A stretch of DNA of 64,000 nt from DASUBV01 sp035763085 (GTDB lineage: Bacteria > Actinomycetota > Actinomycetes > Streptosporangiales > Streptosporangiaceae): assembly GCA_035763085.1 (NCBI GenBank), contig DASUBV010000150.1, forward strand, positions 1 to 64,000. The letters run 5' to 3'. Within the stretch, counting starts at the first letter, position 1. Each line of letters starts with the position of its first letter. The notes beneath the pieces are model-generated. The model had not been told where the DNA came from. It worked only from the letters and a program-made list of their open reading frames with translations, and ran no database searches. The translations under genes and the position numbers were made by a program. Below are positions 1-9,532 of the stretch, in pieces.

Positions 1-255
1 CAGGTGCCAGGAATGCTCGGCGTCGTTCTCCCGGCGCTGCGCGGCGACCAGCGGGGACTGGCGCAGCACGGCCTTCATCTGGTCGATCTCGATGAGGAAG
101 GTGAGCTGGTCGCGCAGCCGGCCGCTCAGGCTGCCGGGGAACGGGGTCCGGTCGGCGAGCAGCTCGGGCGGCGCGGCGGTCTGGCCGGCCAGCAGCTCGG
201 GCGGCGCGGCGGCATCCGGGGCGGCGGCGTGAGGGCCGGCGGGGTGGTCAGCCAT
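1..255 (-). CDS. HD-domain hydrolase, YfbR/HDDC2-like (N-terminal part, cut by window edge)
   Basis: This is the first 85 codons of a minus-strand gene that runs off the left edge. After about 35 Ala/Pro-rich residues it reads [17 protein letters not shown] followed by [12 protein letters not shown]. This is the opening of the HD-domain 5'-nucleotidase-like family, where the His of AEHSWH is the first metal ligand. The family dephosphorylates (deoxy)nucleoside monophosphates in the cytoplasm; the rest of the HD motif lies outside the window. The ATG at 255 is chosen because it opens the frame holding the motif; no clear ribosome binding site is seen. It starts 20 bp after the Lrp-type regulator and probably shares its transcript. 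The Ala/Pro-rich start contains a repeated PPELLA. Family call is fairly sure; substrate is not. Confidence 0.75.
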   Translation of the reverse strand, partial: MADHPAGPHAAAPDAAAPPELLAGQTAAPPELLADRTPFPGSLSGRLRDQLTFLIEIDQMKAVLRQSPLVAAQRRENDAEHSWHL

Positions 256-275
256 GCGGTCATCGTGGCACGGGC

Positions 276-755
276 CTAGCGCCAGTGCGTGAGCGGGACC
301 GGGCCGCGGCTGAGCACGGTGCGGATGGCGAAGGTGCTGCGCGCCTCGGCCACGGCCGGGATGGCCAGCACCTGGTCCAGCAGCAGCTGCTCGTAACCGG
401 CCAGGTCGGGGACGGCCACCTCGACCATGAAGTCATCGGTGCCGGAGGTCACGTGGCAGGCCACCACGGCGGGGATGGCCAGCAGGGCCTGCTCGACCTG
501 GACCGAGCTCTCCCGTGAGTGTCCCTCGACGCGCAGGCCGATGAAGACCGTCAGGCCGAGCCCGGCCCGCGCCCGGTCGACCTCGGCGTGGTAGCCGGAG
601 ATGATGCCGCTGGCCTCCAGCGCCTTGACCCGGCGCAGGCAGGCCGACGGCGACAGCGACACCGCCTCGGCCAGGTCGACGTTGGCGATCCGGCCGTCGC
701 GCTGCAGCTCGGCGACGATGGCACGATCGATACGGTCTGCTTTCTCAGGTGGCAT
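276..755 (-). CDS. Lrp/AsnC-family transcriptional regulator
   Basis: A 159-residue protein, the usual Lrp/AsnC size. Residues 5-65 form the helix-turn-helix ([19 protein letters not shown], then [19 protein letters not shown]). Residues about 70-155 form the RAM/AsnC ligand-binding domain, including the typical [12 protein letters not shown] strand-turn. Such proteins bind amino acids and regulate their metabolism or export. The start is the ATG at 755, directly before [10 protein letters not shown]. It is divergent from an APC permease that begins at 861, so the shared 105-bp region is the natural operator; regulation of that permease is inferred. The ligand cannot be read from the sequence. 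Confidence 0.93.
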   Translation of the reverse strand: MPPEKADRIDRAIVAELQRDGRIANVDLAEAVSLSPSACLRRVKALEASGIISGYHAEVDRARAGLGLTVFIGLRVEGHSRESSVQVEQALLAIPAVVACHVTSGTDDFMVEVAVPDLAGYEQLLLDQVLAIPAVAEARSTFAIRTVLSRGPVPLTHWR

Positions 756-860
756 GAAATTCAGGTTACTGGCTTTCCTGTCGCACGATGTTGCAGGGAG
801 GTGCTCGATCCACGCAATCTTTGCCATCGCGTGCGAGCCGTTTTCGGCGAAGCTGAAGCC

Positions 861-2288
861 ATGAGCGCAACAGCCACCGCCCGCCCCGCTCCGCAGTCCC
901 CCGCGGCTGCCGGATCCCCCGCCGCTGCCGGGTTCCCCGCCGCTGGCCGGCCCTCCGCCGGCTCCCCCGGGGCCCGGCTGGCCCGGCCGCTGTCGGTGCC
1001 GCGCGGCGCGGCGTTGTACATCGGCGCGCTGCTCGGCCCCGGCGTGCTCCTGCTGCCGGGGCTGGCCGCCGCGCAGGCGGGTCCGGCGTCGGTACTGGCC
1101 TGGCTGGCGCTGATCGCCACGTCCGCGCTGCTGGCCGGCGTGTTCACCGCGCTGGGCCGGGCGGTCCCGGCGGCCGGCGGCGTCATCGGCTACACCGCGG
1201 CGGGCCTGGGCCGCCGGGCCGGCGCAGCGGCTGGCTGGTGCTTCCTGGCCGGGGTCGTCTGCGGCGCCCCGATCGTGTGCCTGATCGGCGCCAGCTACGT
1301 CGCCGACCTGACCGGCGGCGGGCAGCTGATGCGCGCGGCCGTCGCGGGCGGCCTGCTGCTGGTCGTGCTCGGCCTGGCGCTGGGCGGCGTGCGCGCCACC
1401 ACCACCGCGCAGCTCGTGCTGGTCGCGCTGCTCATCGCGGTCGTCGTGGCGGCCGTGGCCGGCTCGGCCCCGTCGGCCAGGGCGGCGAACTGGGCGCCGT
1501 TCGCGCCGCACGGCTGGCTGTCCATCGGCCACGCCGCCGCCACGCTGATGCTGTCGTTCGTCGGCTGGGAGGCCGTGGCGCCGCTGACCAGCCGGTTCGC
1601 TCGTCCTGCCCGGCAGCTGCCGCAGGTCATCGGGATCGCGTTCGCCGTTACCACGGCGCTGTACCTGGGCCTGGCCGTCGCGACGATCGCGGCGCTCGGC
1701 CGCGGCGCCGGGACCAGCGTGCCGCTGGCCGCGCTCCTGCAGCTGGCCATCGGCCCGGCCGGCCGCGCGGTGGCGGCGGCCGCGGCGCTGGTGCTGACGC
1801 TGGGCGCGACGAACGCCTACCTGTCCGGTGCCAGCGAGATGATCCGCCAGCTCACCGCCGGCCGCCGCGCCCGGCGCGCGGCGCCGCGGGCCGGCTCAGC
1901 GCAGCCGGACTCACTGCAGTCTGGCTCAGTGCCGTCCGGCTCAGTGCAGTCCGGCGCGCAGTCCGGCTCGGCCCGGCCGTTCCTGCTGGTGATCGCGGCG
2001 ACCGGACTGGCGCTCATCGGCCTGTACGCGCTCGGCCTGGTCAGCGTCACGGCGCTGGTCACGCTCCCGACCACGATGTTCCTGGTGGTCTACCTGACCT
2101 GCACCGCGTCGGCTACCCGCGTTCTCACCGGGCCCGCCCGCCTCGCCGCGGTGCCCGCGATGCTCGCCGTTGCCGCGGTGCTGGCGTTCTGCGGCTGGGC
2201 CCTCGCCGCGGCCGCCGTGGTCGCCACCCTCGCCGCGGTCGCAGCCCCGGCCGCATCCGCTCGCCGCCGGCGTGGTCAGGCCGCCTAG
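861..2288 (+). CDS. APC-superfamily amino acid permease/exporter, YjeH-like
   Basis: 475 residues with about 12 hydrophobic segments from residue 45 on. The first segment has the APC motif GAALYIGALLGPGVLLLPG, and VGWEAVAPLTSRF occurs mid-protein, both as in YjeH-type amino acid exporters. The first 40 residues are a Pro/Ala/Gly-rich cytoplasmic tail. A loop between two membrane segments at about residues 345-370 is a five-residue tandem repeat (SLQSG, SVPSG, SVQSG) encoded by 15-bp DNA repeats. The reading frame is open further upstream, but ATG 861 is preferred because upstream sequence overlaps the divergent promoter region. Divergence from an Lrp/AsnC regulator suggests amino-acid-responsive export. 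Substrate is not determined; methionine or branched-chain amino acids are the known YjeH substrates. Confidence 0.85.
   Translation: MSATATARPAPQSPAAAGSPAAAGFPAAGRPSAGSPGARLARPLSVPRGAALYIGALLGPGVLLLPGLAAAQAGPASVLAWLALIATSALLAGVFTALGRAVPAAGGVIGYTAAGLGRRAGAAAGWCFLAGVVCGAPIVCLIGASYVADLTGGGQLMRAAVAGGLLLVVLGLALGGVRATTTAQLVLVALLIAVVVAAVAGSAPSARAANWAPFAPHGWLSIGHAAATLMLSFVGWEAVAPLTSRFARPARQLPQVIGIAFAVTTALYLGLAVATIAALGRGAGTSVPLAALLQLAIGPAGRAVAAAAALVLTLGATNAYLSGASEMIRQLTAGRRARRAAPRAGSAQPDSLQSGSVPSGSVQSGAQSGSARPFLLVIAATGLALIGLYALGLVSVTALVTLPTTMFLVVYLTCTASATRVLTGPARLAAVPAMLAVAAVLAFCGWALAAAAVVATLAAVAAPAASARRRRGQAA
1897..1968 (+). repeat. Degenerate 15-bp tandem repeat inside the permease
   Basis: About five units of the form CAGTGCNGTCCGGCT start at 1897, 1912, 1927 and 1942, with a shortened one at 1956. 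They keep the reading frame and code for five-residue units in a loop between membrane helices. Similar short tandem repeats occur elsewhere in the window (15495, 18632, 24114, 50238, 53993). Confidence 0.85.
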
Positions 2289-2552
2289 CCTGGCCTGCCA
2301 TCCGACCGGCGAGCCGGACTCGCCCGGGAAGCCCACGTCCCGTTACGCCAGCCTGTCCCGCAACAGCATCAGCCTGAGCAGTTCAGCGACGAGAAGAGCG
2401 CCCATCCAGAAGGGCCCAGGGCACGGGTGAACCTGCGCTCTTTCGCATGCCAGCTCTTCGGCCGGAGAACCGGGCGGGAACATGATGCCCGAGTCCTCTG
2501 AAGCCCCGGGGTCCGGCCCGGCTGCGCCGGGCACCGGCCGGGCCTGGCGTGT
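2289..2552. other. Gene-free stretch before the ArsR-AHSA1 promoter
   Basis: I see no open frame with a plausible start and no repeat or strong hairpin here. The only recognisable signal is the promoter at its right edge. Confidence 0.5.
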
Positions 2553-2580
2553 TTGACATGCAGGTAATTACCTGCATAAC
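2553..2580 (+). promoter_or_regulatory. Promoter with a perfect 20-bp palindromic operator in the spacer
   Basis: TTGACA at 2553-2558 is followed after 16 bp by CATAAC at 2575-2580. The palindrome ATGCAGGTAATTACCTGCAT (2558-2577) fills the spacer. The start codon at 2590 lies only nine bases after the -10 hexamer and has no ribosome binding site, so the transcript is probably leaderless. An ArsR-type repressor binding here would block RNA polymerase; autorepression is inferred. Confidence 0.75.
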
Positions 2581-2589
2581 GTAGCGCTC

Positions 2590-3408
2590 ATGACCACCGA
2601 GTTCGACGCCGTGTTCAGGGCCCTGGCCGACCCGACCAGGCGCCGCCTGCTGGACCGGCTGCACGAGCGCAACGGCCAGACGCTGGGCGAGCTGTGCGAC
2701 GGCCTGGGCATGACCCGGCAGTCCGCGACCCAGCATCTCGGCCTCCTGGAAACCGCGAACCTCGTCGCCACCACCCGGCGCGGCCGGGAGAAGCTGCACT
2801 ACCTCAACCCCGTGCCGCTGCACGAGATCACCGAGCGGTGGATCGACAAGTTCGAGCGCCCGCGGCTGCGCGCGCTCAGCGCACTCAAGCGGAGGGCAGA
2901 AGACGCCATGACCACCGACAGCCACGCCACCACCAGCGACGCCAGCACCCGGCCCGCCTTCGTCTACGTCACCTACATCGAGGCCACGCCCGAGAAGGTG
3001 TGGCACGCCCTGACCGACCCCGGGCTCACCGCTCAGTACTGGGGCCACGCCAACGTCTCCCCCGACTGGCAGCCCGGCTCACCCTGGGAGCACCAGCGCA
3101 CCGACGGCAGCGGCATCGCCGACGTCACCGGCACCGTGCTGGAAGCCGACCCGCCGCGCCGGCTTGTCACCAGCTGGACCATGCCCGGCGAGGACCGCCC
3201 CGGCGGCCCCGGGCTGGTCACCTTCGACATCGAGCCCTACGGCGGCATCGTCCGCCTCACCGTCACCAACGAGAACTTCGCCAGCGACGCCGAGCGCGAG
3301 GACTCGGCGGCCGGCTGGGCCGCGGTGCTGTCCAACCTCAAGTCCGTGCTGGAGACCGGTCACGCGCTCCCGCAGCCCCCGTGGGAGATGCCGGCCACCC
3401 GGCAGTGA
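2590..3408 (+). CDS. ArsR-family repressor fused to an AHSA1/SRPBCC domain
   Basis: 272 residues. Residues 1-100 are an ArsR winged helix (FRALADPTRRRLLDRL, then GMTRQSATQHLGLLE and the wing TTRRGREKLHYL). Residues about 120-265 are an AHSA1/SRPBCC fold (VYVTYIEATPEKVWHALTDPGLTAQYWG). These two are usually separate, adjacent genes; here they are joined in frame. An internal ATG at the junction (AEDAMTTDSHA, about 2908) repeats the MTTD-like beginning and looks like the old start of the second gene. No metal-binding cysteine pair of the ArsR metal sensors is visible. The palindrome just upstream suggests autoregulation. The small hydrophobic ligand expected of the SRPBCC cavity is unknown. Confidence 0.88.
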   Translation: MTTEFDAVFRALADPTRRRLLDRLHERNGQTLGELCDGLGMTRQSATQHLGLLETANLVATTRRGREKLHYLNPVPLHEITERWIDKFERPRLRALSALKRRAEDAMTTDSHATTSDASTRPAFVYVTYIEATPEKVWHALTDPGLTAQYWGHANVSPDWQPGSPWEHQRTDGSGIADVTGTVLEADPPRRLVTSWTMPGEDRPGGPGLVTFDIEPYGGIVRLTVTNENFASDAEREDSAAGWAAVLSNLKSVLETGHALPQPPWEMPATRQ

Positions 3409-3420
3409 TGCCAAACGGGA

Positions 3421-5136
3421 CTACGCGCCCGGAATCCCGCACACCGCGCCGGTGTCGGCTCCCGAGACGAGCGCCGCGTACTTCGCGATAGCCCCGCTGG
3501 TGATGTTCGGCGCCGGCCGCTGCCAGGCGGCCCGGCGCCGGGCCAACTCCGCGTCGTCCACCAGCAGGTCGAGCCGGCGCTCCGGGATGTCCAGCACCAC
3601 GGGGTCGCCGTCGCGGACCAGCGCGATCGGCCCGCCGTCCCAGGCCTCCGGCGCGGCGTGTCCCACGCACGCACCGAACGTCGCGCCGGAGAACCGGCCG
3701 TCGGTGACCAGCGCCACGTCCTGGCCCAGGCCCGCGCCCTTGATCGCCGCGGTGACCGCGAGCATCTCCCGCATGCCCGGCCCGCCCCTGGGCCCCTCGT
3801 ACCGGATGATCAGCATGTCGCCCCGGCTCACCTGGCCCGCCGTGACCGCCGCGAAGCAGTCCTCCTCGCGCTCGAACACCCGGGCCCGGCCCTCGAACCG
3901 CAGCGTCTCGATGCCCGGCGTCTTCACCACCGCGCCGCTGGGCACCAGGCTGCCGCGCAGCACGGCCAGCCCGCCGTCGGGCTGGACCGCGTCTGTCACC
4001 GGCCGCACCACCCGGCCGTCCGCGGCCGGCGCGTCGGACACGTTCTGGGCCAGTGTCCGGCCGTTGACCGTGAGGGTGTCCCCGTCGACCAGCCCGGCCG
4101 ACAGCAGCTCGCGCAGGATCACCGGCACGCCGCCGGCCTGGTCCAGCTCGCTCATGGTGAACAGGCCGGCGGGCCGCATCGAGGCGATGACCGGGGTGCG
4201 GCGGCTGACCGCGTCGAAGTCATCCAGCGTCAGCCCGACCCCCGCCTCGCGGGCGATGGCCAGCAGGTGCAGCACCGCGTTGGTGGAGCCCGCCGTGGCC
4301 ATCACCACCGTGGCCGCGTTCAGGAACGCCTGCCGGGTCAGGATCTGCCGCGGCCGCAGCCCGGCGGCCAGCGCCGCGACCACCGCCGCGCCGGTGCGCC
4401 GGGCCAGGTCGGTACGCTCGGCCGACACCGCCGGCGCCGACGCCTCGCCCGGCAGCGTCATGCCCAGAGCCTCGGCGCAGGCCGACATGGTGTTGGCGGT
4501 GTACATGCCCGCGCACGAGCCCGCGCCCGGGCAGGCGGCCCGCTCCACGGCCAGCAGGTCGGCATCCGGCACCTCGCCGGCCGCGTGCCCGCCGACTGCC
4601 TCGAACACGTCCTGGATGGTCAGCGACCGGCCCAGCGCGTGGCCGGGCAGGATCGTCCCGCCGTACAGGAACGCCGCCGGGATGTCCAGCCGCGCGCAGG
4701 CCATCAGCATGCCGGGCAGCGACTTGTCGCAGCCGGCCACCGCGACCAGCGCGTCGAACTGCTCGGCGGTCACCATCAGCTCCACCGAGTCGGCGATGAT
4801 CTCCCGGCTGACCAGCGAGGCCTTCATGCCCCCGGTGCCCATCGAGATGCCGTCCGACACCGCGATCGTGCCGAACTCCAGCGGCACCGCGCCGGCCTGC
4901 CGCACCCCTTCCTTGGCCGCCGCGGCCAGCTTGTTCAGGTGCAGGTTGCACGGGGTGACCTCGTTCCACGACGAGGCCACCGCCACCTGCGGCCGGGTCA
5001 GGTCCTCCTCGCTCAGGCCGACCGCGCGCAGCATCGCCCGCGCCGGGGCCCGCGACGGGCCGGTGGTCAGCGGGCCGGACCGCGGGCGCGGCAGTGCCGC
5101 GCCCGGCCCCCCGGCGCCCGGCCCGCTGCCGGTCAT
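3421..5136 (-). CDS. ilvD: Dihydroxy-acid dehydratase
   Basis: 571 residues. IlvD dehydrates 2,3-dihydroxy-3-methylbutanoate/-valerate to the 2-keto acids of valine and isoleucine, using an Fe-S cluster. Cluster cysteines are visible in [11 protein letters not shown] (about residue 120) and in [19 protein letters not shown] (about 185-210). The conserved [12 protein letters not shown] and the C-terminal metal/substrate region are also present. The ATG at 5136 overlaps the cimA stop as ATGA, so translation is coupled. It is the last gene of the ilvB-ilvN-ilvC-leuB-cimA-ilvD run and ends 12 bp from the convergent ArsR fusion gene. Confidence 0.97.
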   Translation of the reverse strand: MTGSGPGAGGPGAALPRPRSGPLTTGPSRAPARAMLRAVGLSEEDLTRPQVAVASSWNEVTPCNLHLNKLAAAAKEGVRQAGAVPLEFGTIAVSDGISMGTGGMKASLVSREIIADSVELMVTAEQFDALVAVAGCDKSLPGMLMACARLDIPAAFLYGGTILPGHALGRSLTIQDVFEAVGGHAAGEVPDADLLAVERAACPGAGSCAGMYTANTMSACAEALGMTLPGEASAPAVSAERTDLARRTGAAVVAALAAGLRPRQILTRQAFLNAATVVMATAGSTNAVLHLLAIAREAGVGLTLDDFDAVSRRTPVIASMRPAGLFTMSELDQAGGVPVILRELLSAGLVDGDTLTVNGRTLAQNVSDAPAADGRVVRPVTDAVQPDGGLAVLRGSLVPSGAVVKTPGIETLRFEGRARVFEREEDCFAAVTAGQVSRGDMLIIRYEGPRGGPGMREMLAVTAAIKGAGLGQDVALVTDGRFSGATFGACVGHAAPEAWDGGPIALVRDGDPVVLDIPERRLDLLVDDAELARRRAAWQRPAPNITSGAIAKYAALVSGADTGAVCGIPGA

Positions 5137-6863
5137 ACAGCCTCCGAGATCAGCTGATCGTCGGCGATGGCGGTGGCGCCGGCCCGCAGCAGGCCGTAGG
5201 CCACGCCGTCGGCCAGCGCCTCCCAGGACGCGGTGACGATGTCGTCGGACACCCCGACCGTCGTCCACTCCCCCTCGGCATCCGCCGAGGTCAGCATCAC
5301 CCGGGTGACCGCGCTGGTGGCGGCCCGGCCGTCCAGGATGCGCACCTTGTAGTCGACCAGGTGGATGCGCCGCAGCGCCGGGTAGACGTCCACCAGCGCG
5401 CGGCGCAGCGCCTGGTCCAGCGCGTGCACCGGGCCGACGCCCTCGCCGACGGCGACCACCCGGTCGGCGCCCAGCCGCAGCCGGACGATGCCCTCGCTGC
5501 GGTCGGCGGCCTGCCGGTCGCCGGAGCCGCCGGCCCGCTCGATGACGACCCGGTAGCCCTCCAGCTCGAACCACGTCGGCAGCAGGCCCGCGCTCTTGCG
5601 GACCAGCAGCTCGAACGAGGCGTCGGCGGCCTCGAACGCATACCCCCGGTACTCGGCCTCCTTGACCTGCTCCAGCACCCGGCCGGCCAGGCCCGGGTCC
5701 TCGCTCAGGTCCAGGCCCAGCTCGGCCGCCTTGGCCTGCACGTTGCTGCGCCCGGCCAGCTCGCTGACCAGCACCTGCGCCTGGTTGCCGACCGCGGCCG
5801 GCTCGATGTGGGAGTAGGCGTCCGGCCGCCGCGCGATGGCCGAGGCGTGCAGCCCGGCCTTGGTCGCGAACGCCGACGGCCCGACGTAGGGCTGGCGCGC
5901 CTCGAACGGCAGGTTGGCCACGTCGGCGATGGTCCGGGCCGTGGAGGCCAGCGCGGCCAGGCGGCCGGGCGGCAGCAGCTCGTGGCCGCGCTTGAGCTCC
6001 AGGCTGGCGATCACCGAGAACAGGTCGGCGTTGCCGCACCGCTCCCCGTAGCCGTTCGCCGCGCCCTGGACGTGCAGCCCGCCGGCCGCCACCGCGACGA
6101 CCGAGTTGGCCACCGCGCAGGCCGCGTCGTTGTGGAAGTGCACGCCGATCTTGGTCTTCGACCGGTCGGCCACCTCGGCCACGATCCGGGCCACGTCGTC
6201 GGGCAGCGTGCCGCCGTTGGTGTCGCACAGCGTCAGCGTGTCCGCGCCCGCCTCAGCCGCGGCCGCGAGCACGGCCAGCGCGTAGCCGCGGTCGGCCTGG
6301 TAGCCGTCGAAGAAGTGCTCGGCGTCGAACACCACCCGCCGCCCGGCCGCCCGCATGTAGGCCACCGACTCGGCCACCATGGCCAGGTTCTCCTCCCGGG
6401 TGGTCCGCAGTGCCTCGTCGACGTGCAGCGTCCACGACTTGCCGACCAGCGTGACGATCGGCGTCTGCGCCGCCAGCAGCGCGGCCAGGTTGGCGTCGTC
6501 CTCCACGCCGCGGCGCGGCAGCCTGGTCGCCCCGAACGCGGCCAGCTGGGCGTTGCGGAACTCCATCGACTTGACCCGCTCGAAGAACTCGGCGTCCTTG
6601 GGATTGGAGCCCGGCCAGCCGCCCTCGATCACGTCGACGCCCAGGCCGTCCAGCACGGCGGCCACCCGCAGCTTGTCGGCCACGGTCAGGTCCAGGCCGA
6701 CCTGCTGCGAGCCGTCGCGCAGGGTGGTGTCGTAGATCTCGACCTTGGGCGTCACGATCTTGCCGCCGGCAGGCGGCGCGGGGGGGCGAGGGGGGTCGTC
6801 CCCCCTGGGCAGCACGGTCTTGTCGCCGGCCGGCGAGTCGTCCCCTCTGGGTGGCATGGTCAT
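5133..6863 (-). CDS. cimA: (R)-citramalate synthase, CimA family
   Basis: 576 residues. The catalytic TIM barrel of the homocitrate/isopropylmalate/citramalate synthase family begins at about residue 40 with [13 protein letters not shown]. The metal-binding [11 protein letters not shown] follows, and a C-terminal LeuA-type regulatory domain spans about residues 430-570. CimA condenses pyruvate with acetyl-CoA to give citramalate, the threonine-independent entry to isoleucine. Sequence and neighbours (LeuB before, IlvD after, LeuCD nearby) fit this role, but a 2-isopropylmalate or related specificity cannot be excluded from sequence. The ATG at 6863 overlaps the leuB stop by four bases. The first 36 residues are outside the family core and carry a repeated PRGDD; a GTG just before TPKVEIYD is an alternative start. 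Confidence 0.88.
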   Translation of the reverse strand: MTMPPRGDDSPAGDKTVLPRGDDPPRPPAPPAGGKIVTPKVEIYDTTLRDGSQQVGLDLTVADKLRVAAVLDGLGVDVIEGGWPGSNPKDAEFFERVKSMEFRNAQLAAFGATRLPRRGVEDDANLAALLAAQTPIVTLVGKSWTLHVDEALRTTREENLAMVAESVAYMRAAGRRVVFDAEHFFDGYQADRGYALAVLAAAAEAGADTLTLCDTNGGTLPDDVARIVAEVADRSKTKIGVHFHNDAACAVANSVVAVAAGGLHVQGAANGYGERCGNADLFSVIASLELKRGHELLPPGRLAALASTARTIADVANLPFEARQPYVGPSAFATKAGLHASAIARRPDAYSHIEPAAVGNQAQVLVSELAGRSNVQAKAAELGLDLSEDPGLAGRVLEQVKEAEYRGYAFEAADASFELLVRKSAGLLPTWFELEGYRVVIERAGGSGDRQAADRSEGIVRLRLGADRVVAVGEGVGPVHALDQALRRALVDVYPALRRIHLVDYKVRILDGRAATSAVTRVMLTSADAEGEWTTVGVSDDIVTASWEALADGVAYGLLRAGATAIADDQLISEAV

Positions 6864-7918
6864 GACCCGGCCTCCTCCAGGCTGTCCAGCAGCGCCTTCT
6901 CCCACTCCCCGGTGCTGGCCGGCGCGCCGGCCGCCAGCACCGCCGACACGGCGGCGTCCAGGTCGGCTGCGGCCGCGGGCTGGCCCAGGTGGGCCAGCAT
7001 CAGCCCGGCCGACAGCACCGCGCCGGCCGGGTTGGCCCGGCCGGTGCCGGCGATGTCCGGCGCCGAGCCGTGCACCGGCTCGAACACCGACGGCCCGGTG
7101 CGGTCGGGGTTGAGGTTCCCGCTCGGCGCCAGGCCCAGCCCGCCGGTCAGCGCCGCGCCGAGGTCGGACAGGATGTCGCCGAACAGGTTGTCGGTGACGA
7201 TCACGTCGAACCGGGACGGGTCGTCGACCAGCCACAGGCAGGCCGCGTCCACGTGCGCGTAGCTGAGCTCGACGCCCTGCTCGGCCGCCACCTCCGCGCT
7301 GACCCGCTGCCACAGGTCGCCGGCGTGGGTGAGCACGTTGGTCTTGTGCACCAGGGTGAGCCGCCCGGCCCGGCTGGCGGCCAGCTCCGCCGCGTACCTG
7401 ACGCAGCGGCGCACCCCGGCCCGGGTGTTCAGCGACTCCTCGGTGGCCGTCTCGAACTGGGTGCCGCGGTGCACCGTGCCGCCCGCGCCGGCGTACAGGC
7501 CCTCGGTGTTCTCCCGGACGATGACCAGGTCCAGGTCGCTGAGCTTCATCGAGGAGACCGCGTTGGCCACCCCGGCGCGCAGCTTGGACGGCCGCAGGTT
7601 GACGTACAGGTCCAGCTCGGCGCGCAGCCGCAGCAGCAGGCCGCGCTCCAGCACGCCGGGCGGGACCTCGGGGCTGCCGACCGCGCCGAGCAGCACCGCG
7701 TCGGTGGTGCGCAGCTCGGCCAGCGCGGCGTCGGGCAGCACCTCGCCGGTGGCCAGGTAGTGCCGGGCGCCGAGCTCGTAGGGCCGCCACTGGACGGCAA
7801 AGCCGCGCCGGGCGGCCACCGCGTCCACGCAGGTGCGCGCGACCTCGGTGACCTCCGGCCCGACCCCGTCGCCGGGGACGTGCGCCACGACATAACTGCT
7901 GGCTACGTGACTGGTCAT
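6860..7918 (-). CDS. leuB: 3-isopropylmalate dehydrogenase
   Basis: 352 residues, typical length. It oxidatively decarboxylates 3-isopropylmalate, and in the citramalate route also 3-methylmalate to 2-ketobutyrate, using NAD. Visible motifs are HVPGDGVGPEV near the N terminus, VRENTEGLYAG, the acidic metal site DNLFGDILSDL, and the nucleotide-binding VHGSAPDIAG. The ATG at 7918 follows the ilvC stop after one base, and the stop overlaps cimA by four bases. Lying between ilvC and cimA, it can serve both leucine and isoleucine synthesis. Confidence 0.97.
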   Translation of the reverse strand: MTSHVASSYVVAHVPGDGVGPEVTEVARTCVDAVAARRGFAVQWRPYELGARHYLATGEVLPDAALAELRTTDAVLLGAVGSPEVPPGVLERGLLLRLRAELDLYVNLRPSKLRAGVANAVSSMKLSDLDLVIVRENTEGLYAGAGGTVHRGTQFETATEESLNTRAGVRRCVRYAAELAASRAGRLTLVHKTNVLTHAGDLWQRVSAEVAAEQGVELSYAHVDAACLWLVDDPSRFDVIVTDNLFGDILSDLGAALTGGLGLAPSGNLNPDRTGPSVFEPVHGSAPDIAGTGRANPAGAVLSAGLMLAHLGQPAAAADLDAAVSAVLAAGAPASTGEWEKALLDSLEEAGS

Positions 7919-7919
7919 G

Positions 7920-8933
7920 TCAGGCGTCCATCTCGTCGGTCGCGGCGTTGAGCCAGCTCATCATCTTGCGCAGCGGCTTGCCGGTCTGCTCGATCTGCGC
8001 CGTCTTGGCCGCATCGCGCAGCCGCTGGAAGTTCGGCCGGGCGTTGTCGTCCTCGGCCACCCACTCGCGGGCGAAGTCGCCGGACTGGATGTCGGCCAGG
8101 ATCTTGGCCATCGCCTGCCGTGTCGGGTCGCTGATCACCCGCGGGCCGCGGGTCAGGTCGCCGTACTCGGCGGTGTCGCTGACCGAGTAGCGCATCCAGG
8201 TCTCGCCGCCCTCATACATCAGGTCGACGATCAGCTTGAGCTCGTGCAGGCACTCGAAGTAGGCCACCTCGGGCTGGTAGCCCGCGCCGACGAGCGTCTC
8301 GAACCCGGCGTTGACCAGCGCCGTGACGCCGCCGCACAGCACCGCCTGCTCGCCGAACAGGTCCGACTCGGTCTCTTCCTTGAAGGTGGTGACCAGCGCT
8401 CCGGCCTTGGTGCCGCCGATCCCGGCCGCGTAGGAGCGGGCCAGGTCCCAGGCCTTGCCGGTGGCGTCCTGCTCCACCGCCACCAGCACCGGGGTGCCCT
8501 GGCCGGCCTCGAACTGGCGGCGCACGATGTGGCCGGGCGCCTTCGGCGCGACCATGGCCACGTCCACGTCGTCGGGCGCGGTGATGTACCCGTAGTGGAT
8601 GTTGAACCCGTGCGCGAAGAACAGCGCGTCACCGGCCCTGAGGTTGGGCGCGATGTCGTTGGCGTACAGCTTGCGCTGGGTGGTGTCGGGGGTCAGCACC
8701 ATGATGACGTCGGCCCAGGCGCACGCCGCCGCGGGCGTGGCGATGGTCAGTCCCTCGGCCTCGGCGCGCTTGCGGGACCGGGAGCCCTCGGGCAGCCCGA
8801 CCTGCACTTCGCAGCCCGAGTCCCGCAGGCTGAGCGCGTGCGCGTGGCCCTGCGAGCCGTAGCCCAGCACCGCGATCTTGCGGCCCTGGATCAGGCTGAG
8901 GTCGGCGTCGTCGTCGTAATACACGGTGGCCAT
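7920..8933 (-). CDS. ilvC: Ketol-acid reductoisomerase (class I)
   Basis: 337 residues, the short class I length. It converts acetolactate or acetohydroxybutyrate to the dihydroxy acids using NADPH and magnesium. The Rossmann motif [17 protein letters not shown] is at about residues 24-40; the acidic metal residues lie in [16 protein letters not shown]; the C-terminal helical domain carries the conserved [15 protein letters not shown] at 8933. It lies 44 bp after ilvN and one base before leuB in the same operon. Confidence 0.98.
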   Translation of the reverse strand: MATVYYDDDADLSLIQGRKIAVLGYGSQGHAHALSLRDSGCEVQVGLPEGSRSRKRAEAEGLTIATPAAACAWADVIMVLTPDTTQRKLYANDIAPNLRAGDALFFAHGFNIHYGYITAPDDVDVAMVAPKAPGHIVRRQFEAGQGTPVLVAVEQDATGKAWDLARSYAAGIGGTKAGALVTTFKEETESDLFGEQAVLCGGVTALVNAGFETLVGAGYQPEVAYFECLHELKLIVDLMYEGGETWMRYSVSDTAEYGDLTRGPRVISDPTRQAMAKILADIQSGDFAREWVAEDDNARPNFQRLRDAAKTAQIEQTGKPLRKMMSWLNAATDEMDA

Positions 8934-8977
8934 GTCGGCGGTGTCCTCTCGGTGTGCTCTGGTCGGTCAGAAATTGC

Positions 8978-9532
8978 TCAGGCGGCGGTGCCGGCCACGG
9001 CGGGCTGGGCCGCCCAGTGGCTGACCGCGGCGTCGGTCTCATCGGTGATGGCGGCGCTGCCGCGCGACAGCGCGATCCGGCCGGTGCGGACGATCTCGGT
9101 AATCCCGTAGGGCTCCAGCACGGCCAGCAGCGCGTCCAGCTTGCCGGGGCTGCTCACGGCCTCCAGGACCAGCGTGTCGGGGGTCATGTCGACCACCGTC
9201 GCGCCGAACACCTGGGCCACCTCCAGCAGCTCCCCGCGGCGGTCCGGGCCGGCCGGCACCTTGATCAGCGCCAGCTCGCGCTCGACCGCGGAGCCCTTGT
9301 GCAGCTCGACCACCTTCAGCACCCGCACCAGCTTGTCCAGCTGGGTCATCACCTGGCCCACCGGGGTCGACGCGGCGTCGACCACGATGGTCATCCGGCT
9401 GACCCGCTCGTCGGCGGTCGGCCCGACGGCCAGTGAGCTGATGTTGAAGGCCCGCCGGGAGAACAGCCCGGCCACGTGCGACAGCACGCCCGGCTTGTTC
9501 TCCACCAGCACCGACAGCGTGTGCGTGCTCAA
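8978..9532 (-). CDS. ilvN: Acetolactate synthase small (regulatory) subunit
   Basis: 184 residues. An N-terminal ACT domain ([31 protein letters not shown]) is followed by the C-terminal ALS_ss domain, the usual IlvN architecture. It binds valine and confers feedback control on IlvB. The start is a TTG at 9532 that overlaps the ilvB stop as TTGA, so it depends on translational coupling. No ATG or GTG fits the conserved N terminus. It is followed by ilvC. Confidence 0.96.
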   Translation of the reverse strand: MSTHTLSVLVENKPGVLSHVAGLFSRRAFNISSLAVGPTADERVSRMTIVVDAASTPVGQVMTQLDKLVRVLKVVELHKGSAVERELALIKVPAGPDRRGELLEVAQVFGATVVDMTPDTLVLEAVSSPGKLDALLAVLEPYGITEIVRTGRIALSRGSAAITDETDAAVSHWAAQPAVAGTAA

